Shown: piece after piece, positions 1 to 6,394 of the stretch | Layout of the letters: the number at the start of each line of letters is the position of its first letter | How positions within the stretch are numbered: position 1 is the first letter of the stretch | Assembly (NCBI GenBank): GCA_028679985.1 | Contig: JAJRAH010000106.1 | Coordinates: 1-7,404 of the forward strand | Reading direction: 5' to 3' | Length of the DNA stretch: 7,404 bases | Source: Methanomassiliicoccales archaeon | GTDB taxonomy: Archaea; Thermoplasmatota; Thermoplasmata; Methanomassiliicoccales; JACIVX01 | Made by a program: the position numbers and the translations under genes | The notes under the pieces: model-generated | Databases searched by the model: none | Seen by the model: the letters and a program-made list of their open reading frames with translations, nothing else | Told to the model about the DNA's origin: nothing

Positions 1-668
1 TGAATTGCGTTCTCGAGCTCGGCGACCATGTAGTCGCCGTGGATCGCGTCCAGAGGCACACCGTATCTTGCACCCTGGAGCAGTCCTGTCTGGCCGGTCG
101 CTACGAACTCCGTCTTGATCCCCATCTTGTTCAGCGCCTCGACGAGTTCGATTGCAGTCGTCCTCTTTCCGATCGCGCTGTCTGTTCCGAGGATTGGTAT
201 CTTCAATGCGTCGATCTCGCTTGCGAGGTTCCGATACTTGTGCATCAGATGCAAAGGAGGTTCTCTTCTGATGTCCTCGATGCCTGCTCCCCCTTTCTTC
301 GCCGCCTCGATAAACTCAGGATCGTCACCCAGATATTCGTGAAGACCAGCGACGACACTGATCCCTTCAGACAGAGCCTTCTTGACCGTCTGCCTGAACT
401 CCTTGGGGAGGTAACCGCCGATCGTGGCGACACCGACAATCAGATGAGACGGCTTCGTTCCAAGGGACGAGAGGGCATCTTCCAGAGAGCTGAAGACGGG
501 AATATTTCTTCTGACTCCATCAACGACTTCTCCCGCATCCTTCCCCGCCTCGGTGCTGTCAATCACGCCGACTATCTTGTACTTCTTCGAGAATCGGACA
601 AGACCGCGGGCCGTCTTGCCAGTTGTTGTCCCGAGCTTTCCTTCGCAGAGAATGATAGCTTCGTTCAT
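1..668 (-). CDS. DUF1611 family P-loop protein (DgcN-like), C-terminus outside window
   Basis: The minus strand is open from an ATG at 668 to the window edge, giving the first 222 residues; the 3' end is missing. Residues 1-150 match the DUF1611 N-terminal domain, a Rossmann-like fold: a GKLGTTTGKTA stretch at 10-20, VGVIDSTEAGKDAGEV around 33-48, and the small-residue strand HLIVGVATIGGY around 75-86. A P-loop NTPase-like domain follows, with GTDSAIGKRTT at 161-171 and FVATGQTGLL around 188-197. Some DUF1611 members (DgcN) are described as D-glutamate N-acetyltransferases in a D-glutamate catabolic route, and the family often lies beside enolase-superfamily epimerases. No such partner is visible here, so the substrate is unknown. 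There is no Shine-Dalgarno site before the ATG. A TATA-like element about 34 nt upstream suggests a leaderless or nearly leaderless mRNA. Family assignment is firm; function is inferred. Confidence 0.85.
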   Translation of the reverse strand, partial: MNEAIILCEGKLGTTTGKTARGLVRFSKKYKIVGVIDSTEAGKDAGEVVDGVRRNIPVFSSLEDALSSLGTKPSHLIVGVATIGGYLPKEFRQTVKKALSEGISVVAGLHEYLGDDPEFIEAAKKGGAGIEDIRREPPLHLMHKYRNLASEIDALKIPILGTDSAIGKRTTAIELVEALNKMGIKTEFVATGQTGLLQGARYGVPLDAIHGDYMVAELENAI

Positions 669-697
669 CAGAGGTCGGAAGGGAGAATAGTTAACAA

Positions 698-706
698 TAT
701 CAAATA
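698..706 (-). promoter_or_regulatory. TATA-like element for the DUF1611 gene
   Basis: On the minus strand the AT-rich element TATTTGATA is centred about 34 nt before the ATG at 668. It sits beside a perfect GTTAAC palindrome at 690-695. The spacing would put the transcription start within a few bases of the ATG, which fits the missing Shine-Dalgarno site. This is inferred from spacing and composition only. Confidence 0.4.
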
Positions 707-757
707 CCTTCCTGAGTTGCGCGAAGTCGATCTGCGAAGGTCGAACATCAATCGAGG

Positions 758-767
758 TAATACTTTA
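758..767 (+). promoter_or_regulatory. TATA-like element for the DUF169 gene
   Basis: TAATACTTTA lies about 45 nt upstream of the ATG at 809, in otherwise GC-rich sequence. A start about 25 nt downstream, near 788, would give a leader of about 20 nt, enough to hold the GGTGA Shine-Dalgarno site at 798-802. The match to the archaeal TATA consensus is moderate. Confidence 0.4.
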
Positions 768-797
768 CCCACGCAAACAGATAATGCAGTCTCGAGC

Positions 798-802
798 GGT
801 GA
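798..802 (+). promoter_or_regulatory. Shine-Dalgarno site of the DUF169 gene
   Basis: GGTGA ends six bases before the ATG at 809 and complements the archaeal 16S rRNA 3' end. It fixes the start of the DUF169 gene and shows that this genome uses SD-led as well as apparently leaderless translation starts. Confidence 0.7.
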
Positions 803-808
803 AGAAAA

Positions 809-1582
809 ATGTCTCAGCTATCGATTCCTGAACTAGGGAAGAAACTCGCACATGCTGGCAAACTTGAAATGAGGCCGGTCTGTGTATACGGGGCGGATAT
901 CGTTCCATGCGAATCGGTCGCGGTAGCGAAAGTCAACAGATGTCTCTCGGACGCCATCTTTGAGCTGTCAGTCAACAAGGACCTTCCTCCGATCTACATG
1001 GGGATGAATATGATGGAGGGCGTATGCCCTGGAGGCCAGTCCTGGCTTGGGTACGCTCCCTTCGATCCGCATATCAAGGATTTCATCTCGACGGGCTCGC
1101 CGGAGTATAGGAATGGGGCGGCAGAGTACTACAAGGCGAATCCCGAGATCGCGGAAAGATGCATTCAGGCAATCGGCAAATTGACGCCGCTTGGCAAATA
1201 CACCGTTATTTCGGGATGCGACAACTTGCCTTTCGGAGACCCAGGCGTGAAGGCTATCGTGTGCTTCGGGAGTGCCGAGCAGATAAGGAATCTGTGCGGA
1301 CTTGTGCATTTCAGGAGCACGAAGCCGTTCAGCTCGACAGTCATTCCTTGGGGATCGGGATGCGCCAACATGATCACATATCCGGCGGGCATAGCCGAGA
1401 ACACGCCGGAAAACGCTGCGTTCGTTGGTCCGGTAGATCCAACCGGCAACGACCGATTCCCGGAGTCGCACATGCTCATTGGGATTCCAATCAAGATCGC
1501 AAGGGGCATGTGCGAGGACCTGGATGACTCTTTCATCATGAAGAAACCGACACTTGCGTACCCCAAAAAAAGGAAACCATGA
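809..1582 (+). CDS. DUF169 family protein
   Basis: This 257-residue soluble protein has the DUF169 pattern: RPVCVYG near the N-terminus (22-28, where the family usually has PVAV), a cysteine at 45 before an Asp-Ala pair, CPGGQSWLG at 73-81, a Phe-Gly strand AIVCFGSAEQI at 149-159, GSGCANMITYP at 182-192, and the closing segment ESHMLIGIP at 219-227. It contains ten cysteines (25, 34, 45, 73, 118, 137, 152, 163, 185, 235). Those at 45, 73 and 185 lie in family-conserved positions, which may suggest metal or Fe-S binding, but there is no classical ferredoxin motif. No signal peptide or membrane segment is seen. The family is widespread in archaea and anaerobic bacteria and has no established function. 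It is transcribed divergently from the DUF1611 gene and convergently with the PrsW gene. The C-terminus is basic (PKKRKP). The start is fixed by GGTGA at 798-802. Confidence 0.88.
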   Translation: MSQLSIPELGKKLAHAGKLEMRPVCVYGADIVPCESVAVAKVNRCLSDAIFELSVNKDLPPIYMGMNMMEGVCPGGQSWLGYAPFDPHIKDFISTGSPEYRNGAAEYYKANPEIAERCIQAIGKLTPLGKYTVISGCDNLPFGDPGVKAIVCFGSAEQIRNLCGLVHFRSTKPFSSTVIPWGSGCANMITYPAGIAENTPENAAFVGPVDPTGNDRFPESHMLIGIPIKIARGMCEDLDDSFIMKKPTLAYPKKRKP

Positions 1583-1750
1583 CGAAACGCGGGAAGACGC
1601 GATCGACAATTCGTGTTCAAAGGAGCGAGGACAGCCATTTTGCATCACCGTCCGGATCCCTGCCCGTTTTCTAGATGACGACGATCTGTAGTGACGCAAG
1701 CCAATCAACACTGGTTCGAACGGTCGTATGACCGAAGAAGTAGAACGACG
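1583..1750. other. Convergent intergenic gap, no gene seen
   Basis: This stretch lies between the stops of the DUF169 and PrsW genes. I see no coding frame with family similarity. Two short T runs (1634-1637 and 1667-1670) could help end plus-strand transcription. A five-base-pair inverted repeat with a GTAT loop (1721-1734) lies just past the PrsW stop but has no U-tract on the minus strand. No tRNA or other RNA gene is recognised. Confidence 0.6.
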
Positions 1751-2527
1751 TTAGCCCGAGAGATCGAGTTGCCTGATCTTCAATCTCATCAGGCGGAACG
1801 CGATGACCGCGATCGCGAAGCTCCCCAGTAGACCGACCACATAGATCTCCATCGTTCCCATTGGCAGTATTGCGCTGATTATCGCGAAGAAGTTGAACGC
1901 GGCATGCATCGCCATGGCGATGAGCGAATACTGCATCCAATGGGCGGTCCCGCCATGCTGTCGGAGCAACAAGTACTTCCCTATGCCATATCCAGAGACC
2001 GCGGTGGCGCTGGCGTGAAGGACCGTCGAGGTCAGAGTCCTCAAGATCGCGGTTATCAGGAAGACTTCCAGCCCTGTCAGAAGGGCATCTCCGAAGTATA
2101 TGACATTCTCCGCCGCAGCGAAGCCAAGACCGACGGCGGCGCCATAGATCATGCCGTTCTCCACCTCGGTCAGCCTCCTGCGAAATGCGAAGACTCCGAG
2201 AGCCTTGACCATCTCTTCCACGATCGGAGCGATCACGACCGCAAGCAGGAAGAGCTCCAATTCCGGGCTGGGTCCCTCTGGACCCCAAAGGTACCTATTC
2301 AACACGCCAGTGTCTGCAAACAGGCCGAATGCGGTCAGCGATTCCAGAAGGAGAGATATGCCGAAGGCTCCTGTGCCTCCGTATAAGAGGGCTAGGAATA
2401 CAACCGACATCGGCTCCCTCTGACGAAGCTCTGTATTGCGGATTACCACAACGTACAGAAGGGAAGGGAGGACCGCGGCCAGGACGACCGCGACGATTTC
2501 AATGGTTCCGATCGCCATGTCGTCCAT
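1751..2527 (-). CDS. PrsW-family intramembrane metalloprotease
   Basis: This is a 258-residue polytopic membrane protein with roughly seven hydrophobic segments (near 9-29, 41-67, 91-112, 125-146, 154-177, 199-222 and 226-247). It carries the PrsW signatures: EEMVK at 104-108 (EExxK); a conserved small-residue segment GAAVGLGFAAAEN at 129-141 ending in Glu140-Asn141; His171 within LHASATAVSGYGIG; and His208 within MHAAFNF. In bacteria, PrsW cleaves an anti-sigma factor (RsiW). Archaea lack that system, so the substrate here is unknown. The glutamates and histidines needed for a zinc site are present, so activity is plausible. The EExxK spacing separates it from the related CPBP/Abi family, which has EExxxR. 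A TATA box centred 25 nt before the ATG at 2527, with no Shine-Dalgarno site, suggests a leaderless transcript. Met4 (2518) is a less likely start. It is a single gene, divergent from the YchF-like gene. Confidence 0.9.
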   Translation of the reverse strand: MDDMAIGTIEIVAVVLAAVLPSLLYVVVIRNTELRQREPMSVVFLALLYGGTGAFGISLLLESLTAFGLFADTGVLNRYLWGPEGPSPELELFLLAVVIAPIVEEMVKALGVFAFRRRLTEVENGMIYGAAVGLGFAAAENVIYFGDALLTGLEVFLITAILRTLTSTVLHASATAVSGYGIGKYLLLRQHGGTAHWMQYSLIAMAMHAAFNFFAIISAILPMGTMEIYVVGLLGSFAIAVIAFRLMRLKIRQLDLSG

Positions 2528-2546
2528 CGTTTAGGAATCTGCCAGT

Positions 2547-2556
2547 AGTTATATGT
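2547..2556 (-). promoter_or_regulatory. TATA box for the PrsW gene
   Basis: On the minus strand the sequence reads ACATATAACT, centred about 25 nt before the first base of the ATG at 2527. That is the distance expected if transcription starts at the start codon. No Shine-Dalgarno motif lies between, so leaderless translation is likely. Confidence 0.6.
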
Positions 2557-2609
2557 TGTCAACTGCGACGCTGGCAAGGCGACGAGAGAGTCCGACCGAG
2601 GAAGGCAAT

Positions 2610-2619
2610 GATTTTCTAA
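2610..2619 (+). promoter_or_regulatory. Possible TATA element for the YchF-like/polB operon
   Basis: GATTTTCTAA lies about 31 nt upstream of the ATG at 2646, in a divergent promoter region. It would place the transcript start near 2640, almost leaderless. The consensus match is weak; a second AT-rich patch (CATATG near 2629) is too close to the ATG to act as a TATA box. Confidence 0.3.
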
Positions 2620-2645
2620 CTCCGCATGCATATGTAGTCGGTAAC

Positions 2646-3842
2646 ATGCAGATAGGAATAGTCGGGAAGCCTAATGTGGGCAAGTCCACATTCTTCAGCG
2701 CTGCTACTTTGGCGACTGCTGAGATCGCTGACTATCCATTCACGACTATCAAACCGAACAGAGGCGTCGCATTCGTCAGGGGAAAGTGCCCACACAAGGA
2801 ATTCGGGACGAAGTGCGACCCGAGGAACTCGGCTTGCGAGGACGGGGTCAGGCTTGTGCCGGTCGAACTGCTCGACGTCGCGGGGCTTGTCCCGGACGCA
2901 TGGAAGGGTAAGGGGCTGGGAAATCAGTTCCTCGACGATCTTAGACAGGCGGATGCACTCATCCACGTCGTCGACGCGAGCGGAGCGACGGACGCCGAGG
3001 GCAACAAAGTCCCTCCGGGGACGCGTGACCCAGTTCTGGACATGGAGTTCCTGGAGAAGGAAATTACGTACTGGATAAAGGGCATTCTGGACAAAGGCTT
3101 CGTGAAGACAGCCAGGCAGGCGTATCTCGATGGGACGAAGATAGAGAAGAAGATTCACGAGAGGCTGACGGGCCTTGGTGTCTCAGAAAGTCAAGTGATA
3201 ACAGCTCTTAGAGAGGCGGCGATTTCCGATCCGAATCCGATGAACTGGAGCGAAGACGACATGTTCAGGATCGCGGATTCGATCAGGCGGTTCAGCAAGC
3301 CGATGATGGTCGCGTTGAACAAGGCGGATATCGCGAGCGACGATATGCTCAAGAGAATCATGAACGCGAAGGGTTACATCACCGTGCCGACTTGCTCCGA
3401 ATCGGAGCTTGGACTGAAGCGCGCTGCAAAGGTCGGCCTTGTGAAGTATCTCCCCGGGGACACGAACTTCACGATCAATGACCCCGCCAAGTTGAACGAG
3501 AATCAGAAGAAGGCCCTCGGGTACTTTTCCAAGATCATGACTCGCTGCGGCGGCGGGACCGGAGTCCAGACATGCCTGGAAAAGGCGGCATTCCAGCTCC
3601 TTGATCTCATCATCGTTTACCCGGTGGAGGACGAGAATAAGCTGACCGACCATGACGGCAACGTACTGCCCGATGCGTACCTGATAAAGCGCGGGAGCAC
3701 TGCGCGGGACCTGGCCTTCAAGATACACACGGACCTGGGACAGAACTTCATCAGGGGCATCAATGCAAGAACGCACAGGACGGTAGGGCAGGAGTACGTT
3801 CTCCAAGACGGGGACGTGATGACGATAGTGACGAGAAAGTGA
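2646..3842 (+). CDS. Archaeal YchF-like (Obg-superfamily) translation-associated GTPase
   Basis: This 398-residue P-loop GTPase belongs to the archaeal branch of COG0012. G1 is GKPNVGKS (7-14), the G2 region is YPFTTIKPNRG (30-40), G3 is DVAG (77-80, followed by LVPDA) and G4 is NKAD (225-228). A helical insertion lies around 125-215. A C-terminal TGS domain from about 321 to 397 ends in GQEYVLQDGDVMTIVTRK, a fold linked to ribosome or RNA contacts. A cysteine-rich loop (Cys48, Cys57, Cys64) follows the switch I region. Bacterial YchF and eukaryotic OLA1 prefer ATP and have an altered G4 (NxxE); the intact NKAD here predicts GTP. Related proteins act on ribosomes. The open frame extends upstream to an ATG at 2553, but the G1 region normally begins at the N-terminus, and a 31-residue extension would overlap the opposing promoter, so 2646 is preferred. 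It overlaps polB by four bases. Confidence 0.88.
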   Translation: MQIGIVGKPNVGKSTFFSAATLATAEIADYPFTTIKPNRGVAFVRGKCPHKEFGTKCDPRNSACEDGVRLVPVELLDVAGLVPDAWKGKGLGNQFLDDLRQADALIHVVDASGATDAEGNKVPPGTRDPVLDMEFLEKEITYWIKGILDKGFVKTARQAYLDGTKIEKKIHERLTGLGVSESQVITALREAAISDPNPMNWSEDDMFRIADSIRRFSKPMMVALNKADIASDDMLKRIMNAKGYITVPTCSESELGLKRAAKVGLVKYLPGDTNFTINDPAKLNENQKKALGYFSKIMTRCGGGTGVQTCLEKAAFQLLDLIIVYPVEDENKLTDHDGNVLPDAYLIKRGSTARDLAFKIHTDLGQNFIRGINARTHRTVGQEYVLQDGDVMTIVTRK

Positions 3843-6262
3843 TTGAGTTGGGCCATTGGGACATTAGGCTTCTGACGGTCTCGTACCGCAGGGTCGAGAA
3901 CGACGAGATCGCCATCGAGATGTATGGGAAGACGATTGATGGCAGATCGATCACCGTCAGGTACGTCGGTTTCAAGCCATACTTCCATGTCCTTGAGCCA
4001 AGCGGGGAAGTCGTAGAAGGATTGAGGAAAGATCCGAACGTGATCGACGTCAGGCCGATCGAGCTCTTTCACAGGGGCAGCGTTCACAAGGCCGCGGAGG
4101 TAGTGATCAAGTTCCCCTGGATGGTCCCAGACTTCCGGAACAAGCTCAAGGCCAACTTCGAGATCCTTGCAGCGGACATCCCCTTCCATCACCGCTTCGT
4201 ATATGACTTCGACATGAGTACCTGCATTCGCGTTTACGGCCAGGAGGCAGACAAGACCGGATATACTACGGAAATAGTCGTGAACATCGACAAGGTCGAG
4301 GGCAAGCCGAAGTTCGAGGAGATCCCAGCATTCAATCCCAATCTAAAGATACTGGCATTCGATATCGAGAACAGCATCAAAGACAGCCACATCTACACGA
4401 TCTGCTATGCGGTAAGGAACAACGGCAAGCTGAGTTGCGCCGAGCCGATCTACGGGGACGAAAGGGAAATCATCGAAAGATTCTCCAAGGCCATCCAGAC
4501 TGAGGATCCGGACGTCATCACCGGTTATAACATAGACGGCTACGACATCCCGGTAATTCTCGAAAGGGCGAAGGCCGTCGGGATACAGAGCGTGCAATGG
4601 GGAAGGGATCTGAGCGCCCCGAAGCAGATAATGAACCGATTCTGGAGACTGACCGGCAGACTCGTCGCCGACGCGTGGTGGGCGACGAAGATGCAGCTCA
4701 AGCCCAAGCAGGAGACCCTGAATCATGTTGCGAAACTGCTCCTCAACGAGCAGAAATTGGATGTCGATCCGAGAAGGATCGACGAGGAATGGGCTACGAA
4801 CAGGGACAACGTCACGAAGTACTGCCAGAAGGATGCGGAGCTCTCGCTGAGGGTCTTGGAGAGCGTGGATATCCTGAGGAAGGACATGGACCTCGCTACC
4901 GTGTCCCGACTTCCGGTCGACGATGTTCTGAACAGCGGAGCGTCGCAGCTGATCGATTCCATTCTCATTCGTGCCGCTGACAGGCAGAGCCCGAAGGTGG
5001 GAGTGCCGCTCACCGGCGGTTGGAGTGACGAGGAGGCAATCGAAGGAGGGTACGTTCACAGCATCGAACCGGGACTGTATCACTGGGTCTGCGTGCTCGA
5101 CTTCAAGTCCATGTACCCCTCTCTGATCATCTCGAAGAACATCTGCTTCACCACGCTGAGCGACAAGGGCGAGGTAGTCAGCCCGATAGGTGCCAGATTC
5201 CTCAGCAGGGAGCAGAAGCCCGGACTCCTGCCCCAGATACTGTTGAAGCTGATGGCCGACAGGGACTCGATCAAGAAGAAGATGAAGGAGGCAAAGACTC
5301 CAGAAGAGCTGCGCTACTTCGACGGCCTCCAGCAGGCCGTGAAGGTCCTGATGAACGCCTTCTACGGCGTGTTCGCATCCTCATTCTACAGATTCACCGA
5401 CAGGAAGATAGGGAGCTCGATTACCGCCTTCGCCAGAGAAACGATCAAAGGCATGATAGCGAAGCTCGAGGCCGAGGGCAGAACGGTGATTTACTCCGAT
5501 ACTGACTCCGTGTTCATACAATCCCCTTACCAGGACTTGGAGTCGACAACTAAGTTCGGCAAGGATCTCGCGGTCAGATTCTCGACCGAGGGCAGAAGCC
5601 TCGAGTTCGAGAAGATCATGGAGCCCCTCTTCACGCACGGCAAGAAGAAGAGGTATGTAGGGAGAGTAGTCTGGCCTACGGAGGAGCTTCTGATACGAGG
5701 GTATGAGATCAGGAGGACCGACTCCTTCGACCTTCAGAGCGAGACTCTGATGACGGTCTTCGAGCAGATACTTGCTGAAAAGACTGACGAAGCGGTCAAG
5801 ATCGCTAGGCAGACCGTGGCCGACACGGCCGCCGGAAAGGTGCCGGTCGAGAAGCTCGTGATCTCGAGATCGTGCAAGCCGTTCAACCAGTACAAGGACC
5901 CCGACTCTCAAGCGACGGTCCAGACGGCAAAGAAACTCATGACGATGGGCTACGAATTCGTCCCTGGCATGAAGGTCTCATGGATCGTCACCGACAGCAG
6001 GAAGACGCCTCAGGTTGTCGAGCCGTATGTCAGTGGTAGGCAGTTCACCTCGACCCCCGATTGGCGATACTATGCGGAGAGGATAGCTCAGACGATCGCC
6101 CGAGCAACGGAGATATTCGGATGGGACGAGAAGAGCCTCATGATGGGATCGCAGCAGTTCACCCTGTTCGACCAGTCCTTCGATAAGGCCGAGAAGAAGG
6201 ACAAAGCCAAGGCCGTCGTGAAGAAGACCGACAAGAAGCTCAGCCTCGAGGACTTCATGTGA
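3839..6262 (+). CDS. polB: DNA polymerase family B (archaeal PolB), complete
   Basis: This 807-residue replication/repair polymerase has 3'-5' proofreading motifs. ExoI is AFDIE (Asp175, Glu177), ExoII is YNIDGYD (Asp233) and ExoIII is YCQKD (Tyr328, Asp332). Polymerase motif A is DFKSMYPSLI (421-430, metal ligand Asp421), motif B is KVLMNAFYG (502-510) and motif C is YSDTDS (552-557, Asp554 and Asp556). KKKRY at 602-606 is the thumb-proximal KxY motif. By my hand alignment to Pyrococcus furiosus Pol, the N-terminal domain keeps uracil-pocket residues (Pro47, Tyr48, Pro93, Val96, Pro97, Arg100, Arg119), so it probably stalls at template uracil. The C-terminus has a Lys-rich linker and two candidate PCNA-binding motifs, at 772-781 and 800-807. 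No intein interrupts motifs A, B or C. The start is GTG at 3839, inside GTGA overlapping the YchF stop, implying translational coupling. Odd points are Ala507 in motif B, where Ser is usual, and Ile401 in the Y-GG/A linker, where Tyr is usual. Confidence 0.96.
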   Translation: MIELGHWDIRLLTVSYRRVENDEIAIEMYGKTIDGRSITVRYVGFKPYFHVLEPSGEVVEGLRKDPNVIDVRPIELFHRGSVHKAAEVVIKFPWMVPDFRNKLKANFEILAADIPFHHRFVYDFDMSTCIRVYGQEADKTGYTTEIVVNIDKVEGKPKFEEIPAFNPNLKILAFDIENSIKDSHIYTICYAVRNNGKLSCAEPIYGDEREIIERFSKAIQTEDPDVITGYNIDGYDIPVILERAKAVGIQSVQWGRDLSAPKQIMNRFWRLTGRLVADAWWATKMQLKPKQETLNHVAKLLLNEQKLDVDPRRIDEEWATNRDNVTKYCQKDAELSLRVLESVDILRKDMDLATVSRLPVDDVLNSGASQLIDSILIRAADRQSPKVGVPLTGGWSDEEAIEGGYVHSIEPGLYHWVCVLDFKSMYPSLIISKNICFTTLSDKGEVVSPIGARFLSREQKPGLLPQILLKLMADRDSIKKKMKEAKTPEELRYFDGLQQAVKVLMNAFYGVFASSFYRFTDRKIGSSITAFARETIKGMIAKLEAEGRTVIYSDTDSVFIQSPYQDLESTTKFGKDLAVRFSTEGRSLEFEKIMEPLFTHGKKKRYVGRVVWPTEELLIRGYEIRRTDSFDLQSETLMTVFEQILAEKTDEAVKIARQTVADTAAGKVPVEKLVISRSCKPFNQYKDPDSQATVQTAKKLMTMGYEFVPGMKVSWIVTDSRKTPQVVEPYVSGRQFTSTPDWRYYAERIAQTIARATEIFGWDEKSLMMGSQQFTLFDQSFDKAEKKDKAKAVVKKTDKKLSLEDFM

Positions 6263-6279
6263 TATTTCTCTCTGTCACA
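6263..6279 (+). terminator. Possible pyrimidine-rich terminator after polB
   Basis: Directly after the polB stop comes the pyrimidine-rich run TATTTCTCTCTG, flanked by TGTGA (6258-6262, covering the stop) and TCACA (6275-6279). Archaeal termination can use U-rich tracts, so this may end the YchF-polB transcript before the L15e promoter at 6294. The evidence is weak: the T run is interrupted and the stem is only five pairs. Confidence 0.25.
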
Positions 6280-6287
6280 GGAGTCCG

Positions 6288-6301
6288 ACAAACTTTAAAT
6301 A
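6288..6301 (+). promoter_or_regulatory. BRE/TATA promoter of the L15e gene
   Basis: ACAAAC (6288-6293, BRE-like) runs directly into TTTAAATA (6294-6301), the best archaeal TATA box in the window. Transcription should start near 6322-6327, leaving about 80 nt of leader before the ATG at 6405. This shows that L15e is transcribed independently of polB. Confidence 0.7.
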
Positions 6302-6327
6302 CGGACAGACAATCTGCAGCGTCAAGA

Positions 6328-6394
6328 GACGAGAGACAACCTCTCGTTGGAGATGTGCCCGAAAGGGTGAATCCGCAAACGCCGCTCAAGCGGC
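6328..6394 (+). ncRNA. Structured 5' leader of L15e mRNA: three tandem hairpins
   Basis: The predicted leader contains three stem-loops by inspection. Hairpin 1 pairs ACGAGAG (6329-6335) with CTCTCGT (6341-6347) around the loop ACAAC, with a possible G-U pair outside. Hairpin 2 is CCC-GAAA-GGG (6358-6367), a GNRA tetraloop extended by G-U pairs. Hairpin 3 pairs GCCGC (6381-6385) with GCGGC (6390-6394) around UCAA and abuts the Shine-Dalgarno site at 6395. CCGC at 6373-6376 could compete for the 3' arm of hairpin 3, and CGTC (6320-6323) with GACG (6328-6331) could compete with hairpin 1. Such a layout would suit autoregulation by a ribosomal protein, but I do not recognise it as a known RNA family. 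It could also be incidental pairing in GC-rich sequence. Confidence 0.4.

Noticed and set aside
39..836. Long plus-strand open frame of 265 codons across the left end
   Set aside because: It is antisense to the DUF1611 gene, whose minus-strand frame shows clear domain motifs. The plus-strand translation has no recognisable family pattern.
1561..1575. C4A7 run near the end of the DUF169 gene as a programmed frameshift
   Set aside because: The stop follows a few codons later in frame and no downstream open frame is continued, so a shift would have no clear product.
1706..1734. tRNA-like T-loop GGTTCGAAC in the convergent gap
   Set aside because: The flanking bases cannot form a five-base-pair T-stem, and no anticodon or acceptor arms are found.
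1721..1734. Inverted repeat CGGTC-GTAT-GACCG as a terminator of the PrsW gene
   Set aside because: It has only five base pairs and no U-tract on the minus strand, so it could easily be chance.
968..2288. Long minus-strand frames at 968-1711 and 1671-2288
   Set aside because: They are shadows of the DUF169 gene and of the PrsW gene in another frame. The translations are Arg- and Ser-rich, low-information sequence typical of GC-rich shadow frames.
2553..2645. Upstream ATG at 2553 as the start of the YchF-like gene
   Set aside because: It would add 31 residues with no family similarity before the G1 region and would overlap the PrsW TATA box.
5083..5520. Possible inteins at the conserved polymerase motifs
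   Set aside because: Motifs A, B and C are each continuous, and no splicing-domain sequence is present.
6258..6279. TGTGA...TCACA as a CRP-type operator
   Set aside because: The 12-nt spacer differs from the usual six, one half is the polB stop codon region, and a CRP regulator is not expected here. A weak terminator is a better reading.
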